A stretch of DNA of 64,000 nt from an uncultured Bacteroidales bacterium (GTDB lineage Bacteria > Bacteroidota > Bacteroidia > Bacteroidales > G3-4614): contig CASFRS010000020.1 in assembly GCA_949297125.1 (NCBI GenBank), positions 1 to 64,000 of the forward strand. The letters run 5' to 3'. Below the pieces are notes generated by a model that worked only from the letters and a program-made list of their open reading frames with translations, searched no databases and was not told the origin of the DNA. Numbering within the stretch: position 1 is the stretch's first letter; each line of letters opens with the position of its first letter. This document shows, in pieces, positions 35,627 through 45,643 of the stretch. A program made the translations under genes and the position numbers.

Positions 35627-36685
35627 ATGAAAATACTCCATATAACATACGGATTTCAGTTGGGAGGCATAGAAACAATGCTCCGCAATATTGCCGATGA
35701 ACAGGTAAAAACCGGGCACGACGTCAGCATAATAGTGATAAACGATATTGTCAATGGCGAACTTAGGGAAACTTTGGACAGCCGGATAAACTTCATATGC
35801 CTGAAAAGGAAAGTCGGTTCGAGGTGCCCTCTCCATATATTCAGGCTCAACCGCGCCATACGGGCAATAGCCCCCGATATAATACATCTTCATTATTCCT
35901 CCATAGCCCGTTATCTGATCGACCCCCTGCACAGGCTAAAAGTGTGCGTAACCCTGCATGCAATGTGTACAAGGCAAAATTCGGAGTACTTGTACAAGAC
36001 AAAACACATATATGCAATATCCGATGTAGTAAGGGAGGATATAAGGGAAAAAACCGGGTTGGACTCCGAAACGGTCTATAACGGGATAAAGCCCGAACTG
36101 ATAAAAACAAGAAAGGAGAGCCTCCGGCCCGGGAAAGAATTCAAGATAGTACAGGTAAGCCGTCTGGTACACACCATAAAGGGACAGCATATACTGTTGA
36201 AGGCGGTGTCGCAACTTGTGGACAAAGGGTATAGGAACATAAGACTCGATTTTATAGGCGAAGGCGAATCGTTGGAATGCCTGTCCGGCATGGCAAAAGA
36301 GGCCGGTATAGAAAATAACGTACGTTTTCTGGGAGCGCAAAGCCAGTCCTACATATTTACGCATCTGTGCGAATACGACCTGTTTGTCCAAGCATCCCTG
36401 TACGAAGGGTTCGGGCTTACGGTAGCAGAGGCCATGGCGGCAAAAGTGCCGGTACTGGTATCCGAAACCGACGGGCCCATGGAGGTCATAGACTACGGCA
36501 GATGCGGATACAGTTTTAAGAACGGCGATGCCGAGGATTGTGCGGACAAGATAGAGATGTTTATAAACGGACGGAATGATGCCGGAATAACGGAGGCCGC
36601 ATACAAGAGGGTGCTGGATACTTTCGATGTAAAGGTAACGGCCGCCGATTATATAAGCAAATATAAGGAGATTATATCGCAATAG
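35627..36685 (+). CDS. family 4 glycosyltransferase
   Basis: The 352-residue GT-B enzyme begins M-K-I-L-H-I-T-Y-G-F-Q-L-G-G-I-E-T, the usual donor/acceptor glycine loop. In the C-terminal half it has I-V-Q-V-S-R-L-V, F-I-G-E-G, F-L-G-A and the nucleotide-sugar motif E-G-F-G-L-T-V-A-E-A-M-A. It adds a sugar to the growing repeat unit on the cytoplasmic side; donor and acceptor are unknown. It opens the polysaccharide locus; the FrhB-like gene follows after 33 bases. Confidence 0.88.
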   Translation: MKILHITYGFQLGGIETMLRNIADEQVKTGHDVSIIVINDIVNGELRETLDSRINFICLKRKVGSRCPLHIFRLNRAIRAIAPDIIHLHYSSIARYLIDPLHRLKVCVTLHAMCTRQNSEYLYKTKHIYAISDVVREDIREKTGLDSETVYNGIKPELIKTRKESLRPGKEFKIVQVSRLVHTIKGQHILLKAVSQLVDKGYRNIRLDFIGEGESLECLSGMAKEAGIENNVRFLGAQSQSYIFTHLCEYDLFVQASLYEGFGLTVAEAMAAKVPVLVSETDGPMEVIDYGRCGYSFKNGDAEDCADKIEMFINGRNDAGITEAAYKRVLDTFDVKVTAADYISKYKEIISQ

Positions 36686-36718
36686 GCTCATAATCCCGAC
36701 AGTACCGGACAGAAAGAT

Positions 36719-37924
36719 ATGCTTGCCCTCGATGGAAAAAAGATAGTTTTCAAGTATGCCAAATGCCAGCAGTGCGGTATTTGCAGGGAGGTATGCCCTA
36801 CGGCATCGATATCGTTCACGCCGAGGAAAGACGGAACGCAGGAGATAAGTATCGATGACCGGACCTGCATATTGTGCCGTAAGTGCGTAATCGTGTGCCC
36901 ATCCAACAGTACGGCCGATACAGAGGGCTACTTCGATGGATTCCCGCAAAAGGAATATTATCTTGGATACAATGCCTACAAAAATATACGGCGGGAATCC
37001 TCTTCCGGAGGCGTATGTAAAACATTGATAGTCGAAAGTCTGCGGCGCGGTTTAGTGGACGGAGCATATTCACTTGTAAAGACCGGTCGGTATCCGTATG
37101 CCGAAGGCCGTTTCTTCACGCAGGAAAATAATCCCGGGTATGCCGGATTGCCTAATTCCGTGTACCATTCCGTAATGGCCTGTACAAATATAAGAGAGAT
37201 AAAAAAATGCGACAAACTGCTCGTTGTAGGAACATCATGCCAAATAAGAGCAATAGAAACAGAAGCGAGGCAAAAATGTAATACTCTTATAAAGGTCTGC
37301 ATATTCTGCAAACAACAGAAAACACTCGATTCCACCCGTTTCATCGCAAAAATGATGGGAACCACGATACCCTCCGAACTGAACTTCACCGTACGGTATC
37401 GCGGAGACGGGTGGCCCGGAAAGGTGAAAATAAACGGAAAGGAGAATGCTTGGGGCAGGGTGGCGCAAATACCTTTCGGCCGACGTCTGTGGACAGTGCC
37501 GGGGTGCAATATCTGCGGCGATCCGTTCGGAATAACCGCAAATGCCGACATAACCCTTATGGACCCGTGGACTATAAAGCGTCGGAATGAATATGGCGAA
37601 ACACTGGTAGTATCCCATACCGAAGCAGGTCGGCAGCTCATGTCCGGCATACCCGAACTGAAACTCGAAAAAAAAGAGTATGACGAAGTCCTCCCGGCAT
37701 TAGGTATTGATGATATACTGCGCAAACAACAACTCGTACCATATTTTAAAGGCGAGAAATGTACGATGAAAATAAAGATGGCAGGAAGATTGGAAAAAAT
37801 ACAACGCTTTTGTTTGCAAACAACAGTAGAATTACTGCCAAAAATGCCGTCGCTGTTTTACAGAATCCTTTGCAAATTGCCCGACCTGCGGAATATGCTG
37901 CTTGGCAGGCCGTCCCGGGCGTAA
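36719..37924 (+). CDS. FrhB-like iron-sulfur protein of polysaccharide loci
   Basis: The 401-residue product starts with a two-cluster ferredoxin region: Cys16, 19, 22, 26 and Cys50, 53, 56, 60, each group ending C-P. The coenzyme F420 hydrogenase beta-subunit type domains follow (R-R-E-S-S-S-G-G-V-C, then V-V-G-T-S-C-Q-I-R-A-I and W-T-V-P-G-C-N-I-C). F420 itself is not expected in this organism, so the domain probably binds a flavin. Relatives often neighbour polysaccharide pyruvyltransferases, and the next gene is one. The reaction is unknown; electron supply for a sugar modification is one possibility. Confidence 0.82.
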   Translation: MLALDGKKIVFKYAKCQQCGICREVCPTASISFTPRKDGTQEISIDDRTCILCRKCVIVCPSNSTADTEGYFDGFPQKEYYLGYNAYKNIRRESSSGGVCKTLIVESLRRGLVDGAYSLVKTGRYPYAEGRFFTQENNPGYAGLPNSVYHSVMACTNIREIKKCDKLLVVGTSCQIRAIETEARQKCNTLIKVCIFCKQQKTLDSTRFIAKMMGTTIPSELNFTVRYRGDGWPGKVKINGKENAWGRVAQIPFGRRLWTVPGCNICGDPFGITANADITLMDPWTIKRRNEYGETLVVSHTEAGRQLMSGIPELKLEKKEYDEVLPALGIDDILRKQQLVPYFKGEKCTMKIKMAGRLEKIQRFCLQTTVELLPKMPSLFYRILCKLPDLRNMLLGRPSRA

Positions 37925-38018
37925 ACTTGCGGAATGACCGGAAAAAACGTATTGCCGCTTTTGTCAGGAACTATTCTGCAATATGCCTGTACGTGTTTAT
38001 ACAAATCAAAAAAAAGAG

Positions 38019-38026
38019 TACCTTTG
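38019..38026 (+). promoter_or_regulatory. -7 element of the pyruvyltransferase gene
   Basis: TACCTTTG with TTTA at the -33 distance (37996-37999). It lies in a 246-base gap between two genes that otherwise share a direction, and suggests internal transcription of the locus. Confidence 0.5.
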
Positions 38027-38170
38027 GAGGGCAAAAAACATGCTGCCGGAATAAATGCATGTCCGTAAATCCGGTCGGACAAAGAGCGGCGCGGCCGTAA
38101 ATATTGCCCCATAACAGACGGAAGTTCTCCGCAGCAAGCCCCGGCAGACAAAAATTGGACAGACCCGAAC

Positions 38171-39283
38171 ATGAAAATATCTGTATTGACACGGCACGCG
38201 CCAACCAATTACGGTTCATTGCTGCAAACCATAGCTACACAAAAGGTCCTCGAGAGGTTGGGATGTCGGGTTAGTATAATCGATTATGTCCGTAAAGACG
38301 AAACCGGGCTGAAAGGGGTGCTTACGCAACTGAGAAGAAAGGAGAAGTGGAGTGGCAACCTGTTAAAAAAACTGCTTTACATAACTCTCCGGTATCCATC
38401 GGAGAAGCTTGCCGAAATAAAATTTGCGGCGTTGCGCAGGCAAAGCCTGAACCTTACAGAACGTTTCACAACAAGCGCGGAACTTGAAAAATACGCATCA
38501 GACAGCGGAAACGGCATATATATGACGGGCAGCGACCAGGTATGGGGCAGGGTGGCCGACATGAACTTCGATCCGGCCTATTTCCTGGATTTCGTGCCGC
38601 AGGAGAAGAGAAGAACAGCCTATGCCGCGAGTTTCGGGAAAACAGAGTTTACGCCTGAGGTGTTGGCCGAGTGTAAAAAATATCTGCTGCGCTACAATTA
38701 TATTACAGTCAGGGAGACAAGTGCCGTAAAAATACTGGAAGAGCAAGGCGTTCCGTGTATGGGTCAGGTCCTCGATCCTACGCTTATGCTGGAGCCGGAA
38801 GAGTGGGGCATATCGGGCCGGGGAACGGGTAAATCACGGTATGTGCTTGTATATCAGATACACAATAATCCAAGCCTTGACCGATATGCGAAGCGGTTTG
38901 CAAAAAAGGCGGGGCTTCCCCTGTATCGGGTCTCCCCGTCTTTGCATCAGATAAGAAGGGGAGGGAGGTTTGTCTATCTTCCCGGAATAAACAAGTTCCT
39001 GACCCTGTTCAGGGATGCCGAATACATAATAACCGATTCTTTTCACGGAACGGCACTTTCGATATATTTCAACAGGCAGTTCATCGAAATACTGACAGAC
39101 GAGAAAACCTCTACAAGGAATCTTAGCATATTGAAACTTACCGGATTAGAGTGGCGTATAATAAAGGACTACAACGATTTTTCAATAATGGGCCGCCCAG
39201 TCGATTACAATCCCGTAAATGAAAAACTCCGTAACGAACGGAAAAACTCTCTGGAGCTCCTCTCGGAAATGATAGCCGGATAA
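38171..39283 (+). CDS. polysaccharide pyruvyltransferase family protein
   Basis: The 370-residue product shows the PS_pyruv_trans pattern: M-K-I-S-V-L-T-R-H-A-P-T-N-Y-G-S-L-L-Q-T at the N-terminus, then T-G-S-D-Q-V-W, Y-I-T-V-R-E, L-D-P-T-L-M-L and I-T-D-S-F-H-G-T-A-L-S. Members attach pyruvate as a ketal to a sugar, using phosphoenolpyruvate, giving the polymer a negative charge; some members transfer other groups. The FrhB-like protein is upstream and wza downstream. Confidence 0.88.
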   Translation: MKISVLTRHAPTNYGSLLQTIATQKVLERLGCRVSIIDYVRKDETGLKGVLTQLRRKEKWSGNLLKKLLYITLRYPSEKLAEIKFAALRRQSLNLTERFTTSAELEKYASDSGNGIYMTGSDQVWGRVADMNFDPAYFLDFVPQEKRRTAYAASFGKTEFTPEVLAECKKYLLRYNYITVRETSAVKILEEQGVPCMGQVLDPTLMLEPEEWGISGRGTGKSRYVLVYQIHNNPSLDRYAKRFAKKAGLPLYRVSPSLHQIRRGGRFVYLPGINKFLTLFRDAEYIITDSFHGTALSIYFNRQFIEILTDEKTSTRNLSILKLTGLEWRIIKDYNDFSIMGRPVDYNPVNEKLRNERKNSLELLSEMIAG

Positions 39284-39372
39284 AGACCCCGAATAACTCT
39301 TCCTGTCATATCCCGCCCTTAATGCGGGTGCACAGTAGCTGTCGCATTGTTTCCGCAATATGAAATAAGTGT

Positions 39373-39380
39373 TATATTTG
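39373..39380 (+). promoter_or_regulatory. -7 element upstream of wza with a long leader
   Basis: TATATTTG, with TTTC at the -33 distance, predicts a start near 39387. That would leave a leader of about 230 bases before the wza start codon at 39620. The stretch 39284-39619 holds no other gene. Confidence 0.5.
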
Positions 39381-39619
39381 CACGGTGGTATTGCCGGAGG
39401 AATGCGCGGGTGTTATCTTCCCGATATCGGCCGGACATGTTCCCGGCACGTGTACCCGCAAGTATGCTTATGTGTCCGGAACAGTGGGAGTTAATGGGTA
39501 TGTGCGCGGTTTTAGGTCTTACATGTTCCCGTTATTTTTTTGTGTTTATACAGATAAAACATAATAATATGTGTAGAATGCCGTTATTAAAAGATACAAT
39601 ATATAAAAACGCAAGAGGT

Positions 39620-40438
39620 ATGAATCGTTTTGTCCTGTCTTCATTCTTACTTTTATCCGTCCTTGTGTTAGGCTCATGCAGGAGCGTTAAGGACGCAATC
39701 TATTTCGACGGTTACGGAAGCGTCGACTCTCTTACCGTAATGGACATAATCCAGGACAAGACCGAGTATGCCCCCTTGATAGAGCCGGACGATGAACTGA
39801 GCATAATAGTCTCGGCCGAAAATGTGGCGACCGTGGCGCCCTTCAACCTCCCCGCAATAAACGTAAAGGATTCCCAGACGGTCGATCTGGTCGCATCCGG
39901 GCAGTTGCAGACATATATAGTCGACAGCGACGGAGAGATAACCTTTCCCGTATTCGGCAGGGTAAAGATAGCGGGAATGACGCGCAAGGAAGCGGAAGAC
40001 TGCCTGCAGGGGCTCATATCGCAGTATGTGATAAATCCGATAGTAACAATCAACATTCTCAACAGCAAGATATCCGTAATAGGGGAGGTAAACAGTCCCG
40101 GGCCCAAACCCCTCACGAGCGAGCGGCTTACCATACTGGACGCCATAGCTCTGGCAGGGGACCTTACCATACAGGGAAACAGGACCAACGTCCTGCTTAT
40201 AAGGGAAGACGACGGAAAGCGGAACTTCTACCGTATCGACCTGACAACACCCGATATCTTCACCAAGCCTTACTATTACGTAAAAAAGAACGATATAATA
40301 TACGTGGAGCCTAACAAGGAACGCCAGCAGATGGCACGGTACAATTCGCAGAAGCAGACCAATATTTCCATTATCTCCACAACCCTTAGCGGCATATCCA
40401 TAATATCTTCTTTGATAATGGCTTTCTCACTCAAATGA
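39620..40438 (+). CDS. wza: polysaccharide export lipoprotein, Wza family
   Basis: The 272-residue product starts with a lipoprotein signal (MNRFVLSSFLLLSVLVLGSC, Cys20), which decides the start; AAGAGGT precedes it. A Poly_export domain (about residues 50-150, D-D-E-L-S-I-I-V and D-G-E-I-T-F-P-V-F-G) and an SLBB domain (S-V-I-G-E-V-N-S-P-G-P) follow. A C-terminal hydrophobic helix (about 245-270) ends the protein. Wza forms the outer-membrane exit pore for the polymer. The wzc gene follows after 17 bases. Confidence 0.93.
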   Translation: MNRFVLSSFLLLSVLVLGSCRSVKDAIYFDGYGSVDSLTVMDIIQDKTEYAPLIEPDDELSIIVSAENVATVAPFNLPAINVKDSQTVDLVASGQLQTYIVDSDGEITFPVFGRVKIAGMTRKEAEDCLQGLISQYVINPIVTINILNSKISVIGEVNSPGPKPLTSERLTILDAIALAGDLTIQGNRTNVLLIREDDGKRNFYRIDLTTPDIFTKPYYYVKKNDIIYVEPNKERQQMARYNSQKQTNISIISTTLSGISIISSLIMAFSLK

Positions 40439-40455
40439 TGTAAACAGGCGTACCC

Positions 40456-42747
40456 ATGGATAACAAGAGCAACGATTCGATAGACTTTACCGCAATAATA
40501 AAGAAATATATAAGGAACTGGAAACTCTTCTTCGCAACGATATTCGTATGCGGGGTAATAGGGTTCTTTTACATATGGCTGGTACCGCCAACATACAAGA
40601 TAATCGCAAATGTTTTGGTAAAGCAGCAGGACTCGGAAGGCGGAAGCGGGAACATGCAGAATATCCTTATGCGCAGTTTCGGGGCGGGAATAGGGGGCGG
40701 TAACGTCGACGACGAGATATACGTAATAGCCTCGCACACCAATTTGCGCAATACGGTAAAGCAGTTGGGGCTGAACAAGGTGCATTATGTAAAGAAAAAT
40801 TTCATAAAGAAAGTAGACGCCTACAAAGATTACCCTGTCGATGTCTATGCTCCCGAGAGCATGCTGGATACCCTTTCCGTACCGGCGGTATTCAATGTCA
40901 ATGTGTCGAAAGACGGGGAGATAACGGTAAAAACCAAAATAGCCAAATATAAGGCCAAAAACAAGACCCGGAAACTCCCGTTGGCGATAGAGACCCCCTA
41001 CGGGCTTTTTACCGTTACGGCAACCGACAACTTCGTTCCCGGGGATAAACTGAAAACCGGGATTGTGGTTTCAGGGTACGGGATAGTAGCGGAAAACTGG
41101 GCCAAGATACTCGATTCGTACATTCCCAACAAGCGCACCAATATAATATCCCTGTCGGTAGAGGATGCCAATATACAACGCGGAAAAGACTTCTTGAATA
41201 CGCTTATCGACCTTTACAACCGTCAGGGCCTCGAGGATAAGAACATAGAAGCGGCCAAGACGGGCGCGTTCATAGATGAACGGCTTGCGATAATATCGAA
41301 GGAACTGTACGATATAGAGACGGAAATAGAAGAATACAAGGTCGACAATAAGATACTCGACGTAATAGAAGATGCCAGGGCTGCATATGCGCGCAGGGAG
41401 CAGTATGCCGATATCCAGTTGCAGGCGGAGATGCGCAGCCATATCGTGGCGATAGTGGAGGAATTCATCAACAATCCCGAGAACAAGAATTCTCTGCTGA
41501 TATCAACTTCGGGGGTAGTCGGCGATTCGGAGATAGCCAAATACAACAATCTGCTGATTACCCGCAGGGAACTGCTGCGTTCGGCAAAGGCCGACAACCC
41601 TGTTATAAAGAAACTTGACGACCAGATTGACCTTGCATGGCAGAACATAAAGGATTTTATCGCTGCATCGAAAGAAGAAAAAGAAGTCTCGTTGAACGAC
41701 ATCAGGCAACTCGAAGACGAGATGCAGGATAAAGTATCGCAAGCCCCGGCCAGAGAAAAAGAATTTCTCAACATGAAACGGCAGCAGGCCATAAAATCGG
41801 AGTTGTTCATGTTTCTGTTGCAACGGCGCGAAGACAACCTTATAACATTGGCGGCCAATACGCCCAAAGGACAGATAGTCGATCCGGCATACAACCTGAA
41901 CAACCCTGTCAGCATGTCGAAAAAGATGGTACTGCTGATATGGCTCTTCATAGGGTTTGCAATAGCTGCCGGATATTTATACATAAAAGACCTGTTCAGG
42001 ACGAAATTCTCGACACGTGAGGAATTGGAGAAATTGACCGCACTGCCGTTGTTGGGCGAGGTATCGTACAACGATAGCGGGCGCAACATAGTCGTTTCAT
42101 CAGGGGAAAACACCTCCATATCCGAGCTCTTCCGCCTTATCCGTTCAAACCTGAACTTCGTTCTGGGCAACGGCGAAAAAGTGATATTGGTAACATCCAG
42201 CGTAAGCGGCGAAGGCAAATCGTTCGTAAGCTGCAACCTTGCAGCATCTTTGGCCTTGACCGGGAAGAGAGTGGTCGTTGTAGGGCTCGATATCCGTCAG
42301 CCCAAATTAGGGGAATACCTGAACATCGGCGGCCGTGCCGGAGTAACAAATTACCTGGCATCGAACGGCGTATCCGTAAACGATATAATACACAAGGAGC
42401 CTTTTGCAGCGGGATTGGACGTGATACTGGCCGGCCCCGTACCGCCTAACCCGGCCGAGTTGCTCCTCTCCGACAGGCTTGAAGACCTGTTCAAGGAACT
42501 GAAAAAGAAATACGATTATGTAATAATCGACTCCGCCCCCGCAGGTATGGTTTCGGATACGTTCTCGATAGACCGAGTGTCGGATATCAGCATATATGTC
42601 TGCCGCGCCGACTATACCGGGAAAGAGAATATCCGTTACGCGGAAAAACTCTCACAGGAGAAGAAATTGAAGAACCTCTATCTTGTTCTGAATGCGACTA
42701 ACGCGAGGACAGGATACGGATACGGGTACGGCGATAATAAAAAATAG
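40456..42747 (+). CDS. wzc: chain-length determinant and tyrosine autokinase, Wzc family
   Basis: The 763-residue inner-membrane protein has a Wzz domain with a first helix near residues 20-40 and a large periplasmic coiled-coil part. After the second helix (about 490-515) comes a BY-kinase domain with Walker A S584-G-E-G-K-S, Walker A' V-V-G-L-D-I-R-Q-P and D-Y-V-I-I-D-S-A-P. The tail ends G-Y-G-Y-G-Y-G-D-N-K-K, a short tyrosine cluster for autophosphorylation. It controls polymer length with Wza and Wzy; the PHP phosphatase at 28634 may reverse its phosphorylation. Confidence 0.95.
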   Translation: MDNKSNDSIDFTAIIKKYIRNWKLFFATIFVCGVIGFFYIWLVPPTYKIIANVLVKQQDSEGGSGNMQNILMRSFGAGIGGGNVDDEIYVIASHTNLRNTVKQLGLNKVHYVKKNFIKKVDAYKDYPVDVYAPESMLDTLSVPAVFNVNVSKDGEITVKTKIAKYKAKNKTRKLPLAIETPYGLFTVTATDNFVPGDKLKTGIVVSGYGIVAENWAKILDSYIPNKRTNIISLSVEDANIQRGKDFLNTLIDLYNRQGLEDKNIEAAKTGAFIDERLAIISKELYDIETEIEEYKVDNKILDVIEDARAAYARREQYADIQLQAEMRSHIVAIVEEFINNPENKNSLLISTSGVVGDSEIAKYNNLLITRRELLRSAKADNPVIKKLDDQIDLAWQNIKDFIAASKEEKEVSLNDIRQLEDEMQDKVSQAPAREKEFLNMKRQQAIKSELFMFLLQRREDNLITLAANTPKGQIVDPAYNLNNPVSMSKKMVLLIWLFIGFAIAAGYLYIKDLFRTKFSTREELEKLTALPLLGEVSYNDSGRNIVVSSGENTSISELFRLIRSNLNFVLGNGEKVILVTSSVSGEGKSFVSCNLAASLALTGKRVVVVGLDIRQPKLGEYLNIGGRAGVTNYLASNGVSVNDIIHKEPFAAGLDVILAGPVPPNPAELLLSDRLEDLFKELKKKYDYVIIDSAPAGMVSDTFSIDRVSDISIYVCRADYTGKENIRYAEKLSQEKKLKNLYLVLNATNARTGYGYGYGDNKK

Positions 42748-42755
42748 CACAAATC

Positions 42756-44090
42756 ATGCTGCTGGTACTGCTGCTTGCAATAATATGGTTTGCGACAGGC
42801 AAGAAAAGATTGTCTCTTCTTGCCTTTTTCGCGTTACTGACCAATGGTTTCATGCTTGTGCCGCAGGAGGCCTATACGGTTGTGGCGAACCTGAAGCCCT
42901 CCGATTACGGCATTCTCTACTGCCTCTCCGTAGCCGCGATAGCATATGTCAGAAACAGGAACTACTATAAAGGGGAGGCATATTTCCCCCCGTTTACCAG
43001 AGTGTTGCTTCTGTTCCTTGCCGTTTCTTATCTGGTAAGCGTTTTCCTGTATCATATCCCTGCGTTTGAATCTTTGAAATATGTAAGGAAGTACATGTTG
43101 TTGCTGGCTCCGGCCGTGCTGTGCCTCTTTTCAAGGGAGGAGCTTGAGGATACGGTAAAAGTGCTTTTTAAAGTAACTCTGGTGCAATGTTTCCTGTATC
43201 TGTTGCAGCCGATACTGAAAACACAGATTCTTACAGGGCACTCGACGGAAGGCGTTACCAGTTTCTTCGGACTGTTTTCAATTCCACGTTATTACAACGT
43301 TCCGGTATACCTGTGGTTCTTCCTCTTCTATGCATGTTACAGGAAAGGGGTGGACGAAAAGAAGCGCCTGCTTCAGGTTGCCTTTATGTTCCTGCCTGTT
43401 CTTGTTTCCATGCACCGCAGCCATGTTGCGGCCTACATTGTAGTATTGATACTGGGGTATGCGGTTGTGAGGATGAGAAAGATGCTGCCGCTGATAATAG
43501 GGCTTATGATAATAATAATCCCGTTTGCGGGGATAATATCCAATAATGTGGAGCGGAACAAATCCGTTATGGATATAGCCGGTGCATTCGAGATAGGCTA
43601 TGAAGATTTTGACCCCGGCAATGACGGAGAAGCAACGTTTACGTTCAGGATAATGCACTTCCTTGAACGCTTCGACCGTACCATGGAAAAACCCGAAACC
43701 GCAATTTTCGGGTTGGGTTATATGGCTGACGGGTCAAACTATGCTAATGCCAATTTCGATTTTTTCATCGGGCTTGAAGACGAGGAGACGGGCGACGTGA
43801 TCCAGTTCGAGACTGCCGATATAGCGTGGTCGGAAATGATAGTGCGGTTGGGGCTTGCAGGCATAGCGGTGTATCTGCTGTACTATATAGCGTTGATGCT
43901 GCGTTTCTTGAAAGAGAGGGAATCGGAATACGGCAGGTCGGCATATTGCGGCATGGCGGTGTTGCTTATACTGTCGTTTACATCGGTAATGATAATGGAT
44001 ATGTCCAATATGGTGCTGTTGCTTGCCGTATATGAAATATTGAAAAATAAAAACAAGGAGGAGGTTATCCCTGTACAGGACGCAAAATGA
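42756..44090 (+). CDS. wzy: O-antigen polymerase-like membrane protein, probable Wzy
   Basis: The 444-residue product has about eleven hydrophobic helices, with a long hydrophilic loop (about residues 280-350) before the last three, the usual layout of Wzy/O-antigen ligase proteins. Sequence identity in this family is low, so the call rests on topology and position between wzc and wzx. It would join flipped repeat units in the periplasm. The stop overlaps the start of wzx (ATGA). Confidence 0.75.
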   Translation: MLLVLLLAIIWFATGKKRLSLLAFFALLTNGFMLVPQEAYTVVANLKPSDYGILYCLSVAAIAYVRNRNYYKGEAYFPPFTRVLLLFLAVSYLVSVFLYHIPAFESLKYVRKYMLLLAPAVLCLFSREELEDTVKVLFKVTLVQCFLYLLQPILKTQILTGHSTEGVTSFFGLFSIPRYYNVPVYLWFFLFYACYRKGVDEKKRLLQVAFMFLPVLVSMHRSHVAAYIVVLILGYAVVRMRKMLPLIIGLMIIIIPFAGIISNNVERNKSVMDIAGAFEIGYEDFDPGNDGEATFTFRIMHFLERFDRTMEKPETAIFGLGYMADGSNYANANFDFFIGLEDEETGDVIQFETADIAWSEMIVRLGLAGIAVYLLYYIALMLRFLKERESEYGRSAYCGMAVLLILSFTSVMIMDMSNMVLLLAVYEILKNKNKEEVIPVQDAK

Positions 44091-45643
44091 CGGAGGGCAG
44101 GCAAATATTGAAAAACTCGGCTACGGGCGTGATACAGTTCGTGGTAGTTGCCGTTCTGACACTAATCTGTATGCCGGTGTTCATGAACAGGCTCGGCATA
44201 GAGGCTTACGGCATATTCTCCGTCGTAACCATAATAGGCAACCTCAACTTCTTCTCCACGTTCGGGTTAAGCAATGTCCTCCTGATATACCTCTCCTCGC
44301 AGGGGAAGTGCGAAGAGTCGCGGAAAGACATAATAGTCGTGTTTATGCTTATGGCTGTATCCGCCGTTATGGTAAGCGCTCTTCTGCTTGCATTCCGCAC
44401 GTCCGTAATAAACTTTATAATACCGTCGCTTTCCGATGCCGTACTTGCCGAAACCAAGGTCCTTTACACGAGCCTTGTATTCGCCAATATCCTTCTCATG
44501 CTGGGGCAGGTCGGGGTGTCTGTTGTCGATTCCTGCCAGAAGATATACATAACCAATATACTCCAGTTCGTATACAACCTTATATACTGGCTGGGCCTGA
44601 TATTGACCGTGTCGTTGGGCTTCGGACTCAAATATATAGGTGTGCCCCTTCTTCTGGCGGCAACGGTGTGGTTCTACCTGGTGTTCTGGCAGGCGAAAAA
44701 GGTATGGGGCAATATGGCGATAACCACAAGGCTTCTCCCCGATCTGAAAAGGCTCGTAAAAAAACATCTGTCGTACGGGGTTAAAATCTTCACTTCCGGA
44801 TTGCTGGGCTTTATGGTAGAGCCGCTTTCAAAAATACTCCTTTCCGTATTTTTCGGTCTGACGCCTACGGCATATTACGACATAGCGCTGAAAATCAAGA
44901 ATCATCTGATAAGCATATTCAACAAACTGCTATATCCGCTTTTCCCGTATATTGCGGTAGCGGAAAAGGGCGAGCGGTTAAACTACATAATATCCGACTG
45001 CTCGAACAAACTGCTGTTGGGGGTACTCTATATATCGGCGGTTTGCATATTCGTCTTTCCGGTACTTGTAAAATACTGGCTCGGAGGTGAATACAATATT
45101 GCCGTCCTTACATATATAACGGTAATATCGGTGTCGTACATGCTGCTTTCCCCTCCCATGATACCGATATACTATTATCTTCAGGCCAAAAACCACCCCG
45201 ACAAGAACGTGTATATCCATTTGTTGAATGTCATTTTCAACCTGCTCACATTTTTCGTCCTGTATAACTATATCGGGGCGTATGCGATACTCGTATCCAA
45301 CTTTATGGCGTATTTCGCTTCGTATCTGTTGGGGCTCTTTTACATGCGCGTATACGTAAGCTACCGCATTGCCAGAAACTTGAAGTTTTATCTCCATACG
45401 CTGTTATGGATTCTCCTGACGGCGGCAATATGTACGGTGGTGAAGTATGCCGTTCCGGAAACGATAGGCGATATATTCGTATACCCTGCGCTAATTACCC
45501 TCCTGTTTGTCGCCTTTACGCGGAGAGGGTTACTTGTAGGTCCGACAGATGTGGCAATGTACATAGGGTGTCTCCCGAAAGTGAAAAATATAGTAAACCG
45601 CATATTATTTACCAAAAAACAGATATATGACGCCCAAGCGTAA
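44087..45643 (+). CDS. wzx: polysaccharide flippase, Wzx type
   Basis: The 518-residue product has about fourteen membrane helices and the typical N-terminus of the family: K-N-S-A-T-G-V-I-Q-F-V, then F-M-N-R-L-G-I-E-A-Y-G-I-F-S-V. It flips the lipid-linked repeat unit to the periplasmic face. It overlaps wzy by 4 bases upstream and the next glycosyltransferase by 17 bases downstream, so wzy, wzx and that gene form one transcription unit. Confidence 0.88.
   Translation: MTEGRQILKNSATGVIQFVVVAVLTLICMPVFMNRLGIEAYGIFSVVTIIGNLNFFSTFGLSNVLLIYLSSQGKCEESRKDIIVVFMLMAVSAVMVSALLLAFRTSVINFIIPSLSDAVLAETKVLYTSLVFANILLMLGQVGVSVVDSCQKIYITNILQFVYNLIYWLGLILTVSLGFGLKYIGVPLLLAATVWFYLVFWQAKKVWGNMAITTRLLPDLKRLVKKHLSYGVKIFTSGLLGFMVEPLSKILLSVFFGLTPTAYYDIALKIKNHLISIFNKLLYPLFPYIAVAEKGERLNYIISDCSNKLLLGVLYISAVCIFVFPVLVKYWLGGEYNIAVLTYITVISVSYMLLSPPMIPIYYYLQAKNHPDKNVYIHLLNVIFNLLTFFVLYNYIGAYAILVSNFMAYFASYLLGLFYMRVYVSYRIARNLKFYLHTLLWILLTAAICTVVKYAVPETIGDIFVYPALITLLFVAFTRRGLLVGPTDVAMYIGCLPKVKNIVNRILFTKKQIYDAQA

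Noticed and set aside
36719..37924. Evidence for F420-dependent metabolism
   Set aside because: The FrhB-type domain is widespread in polysaccharide loci of organisms without F420, and no F420 synthesis gene is present.
39347..39619. A longer N-terminus for Wza
   Set aside because: The added 91 residues have no similarity to the family and would bury the lipoprotein signal, which must be at the N-terminus.
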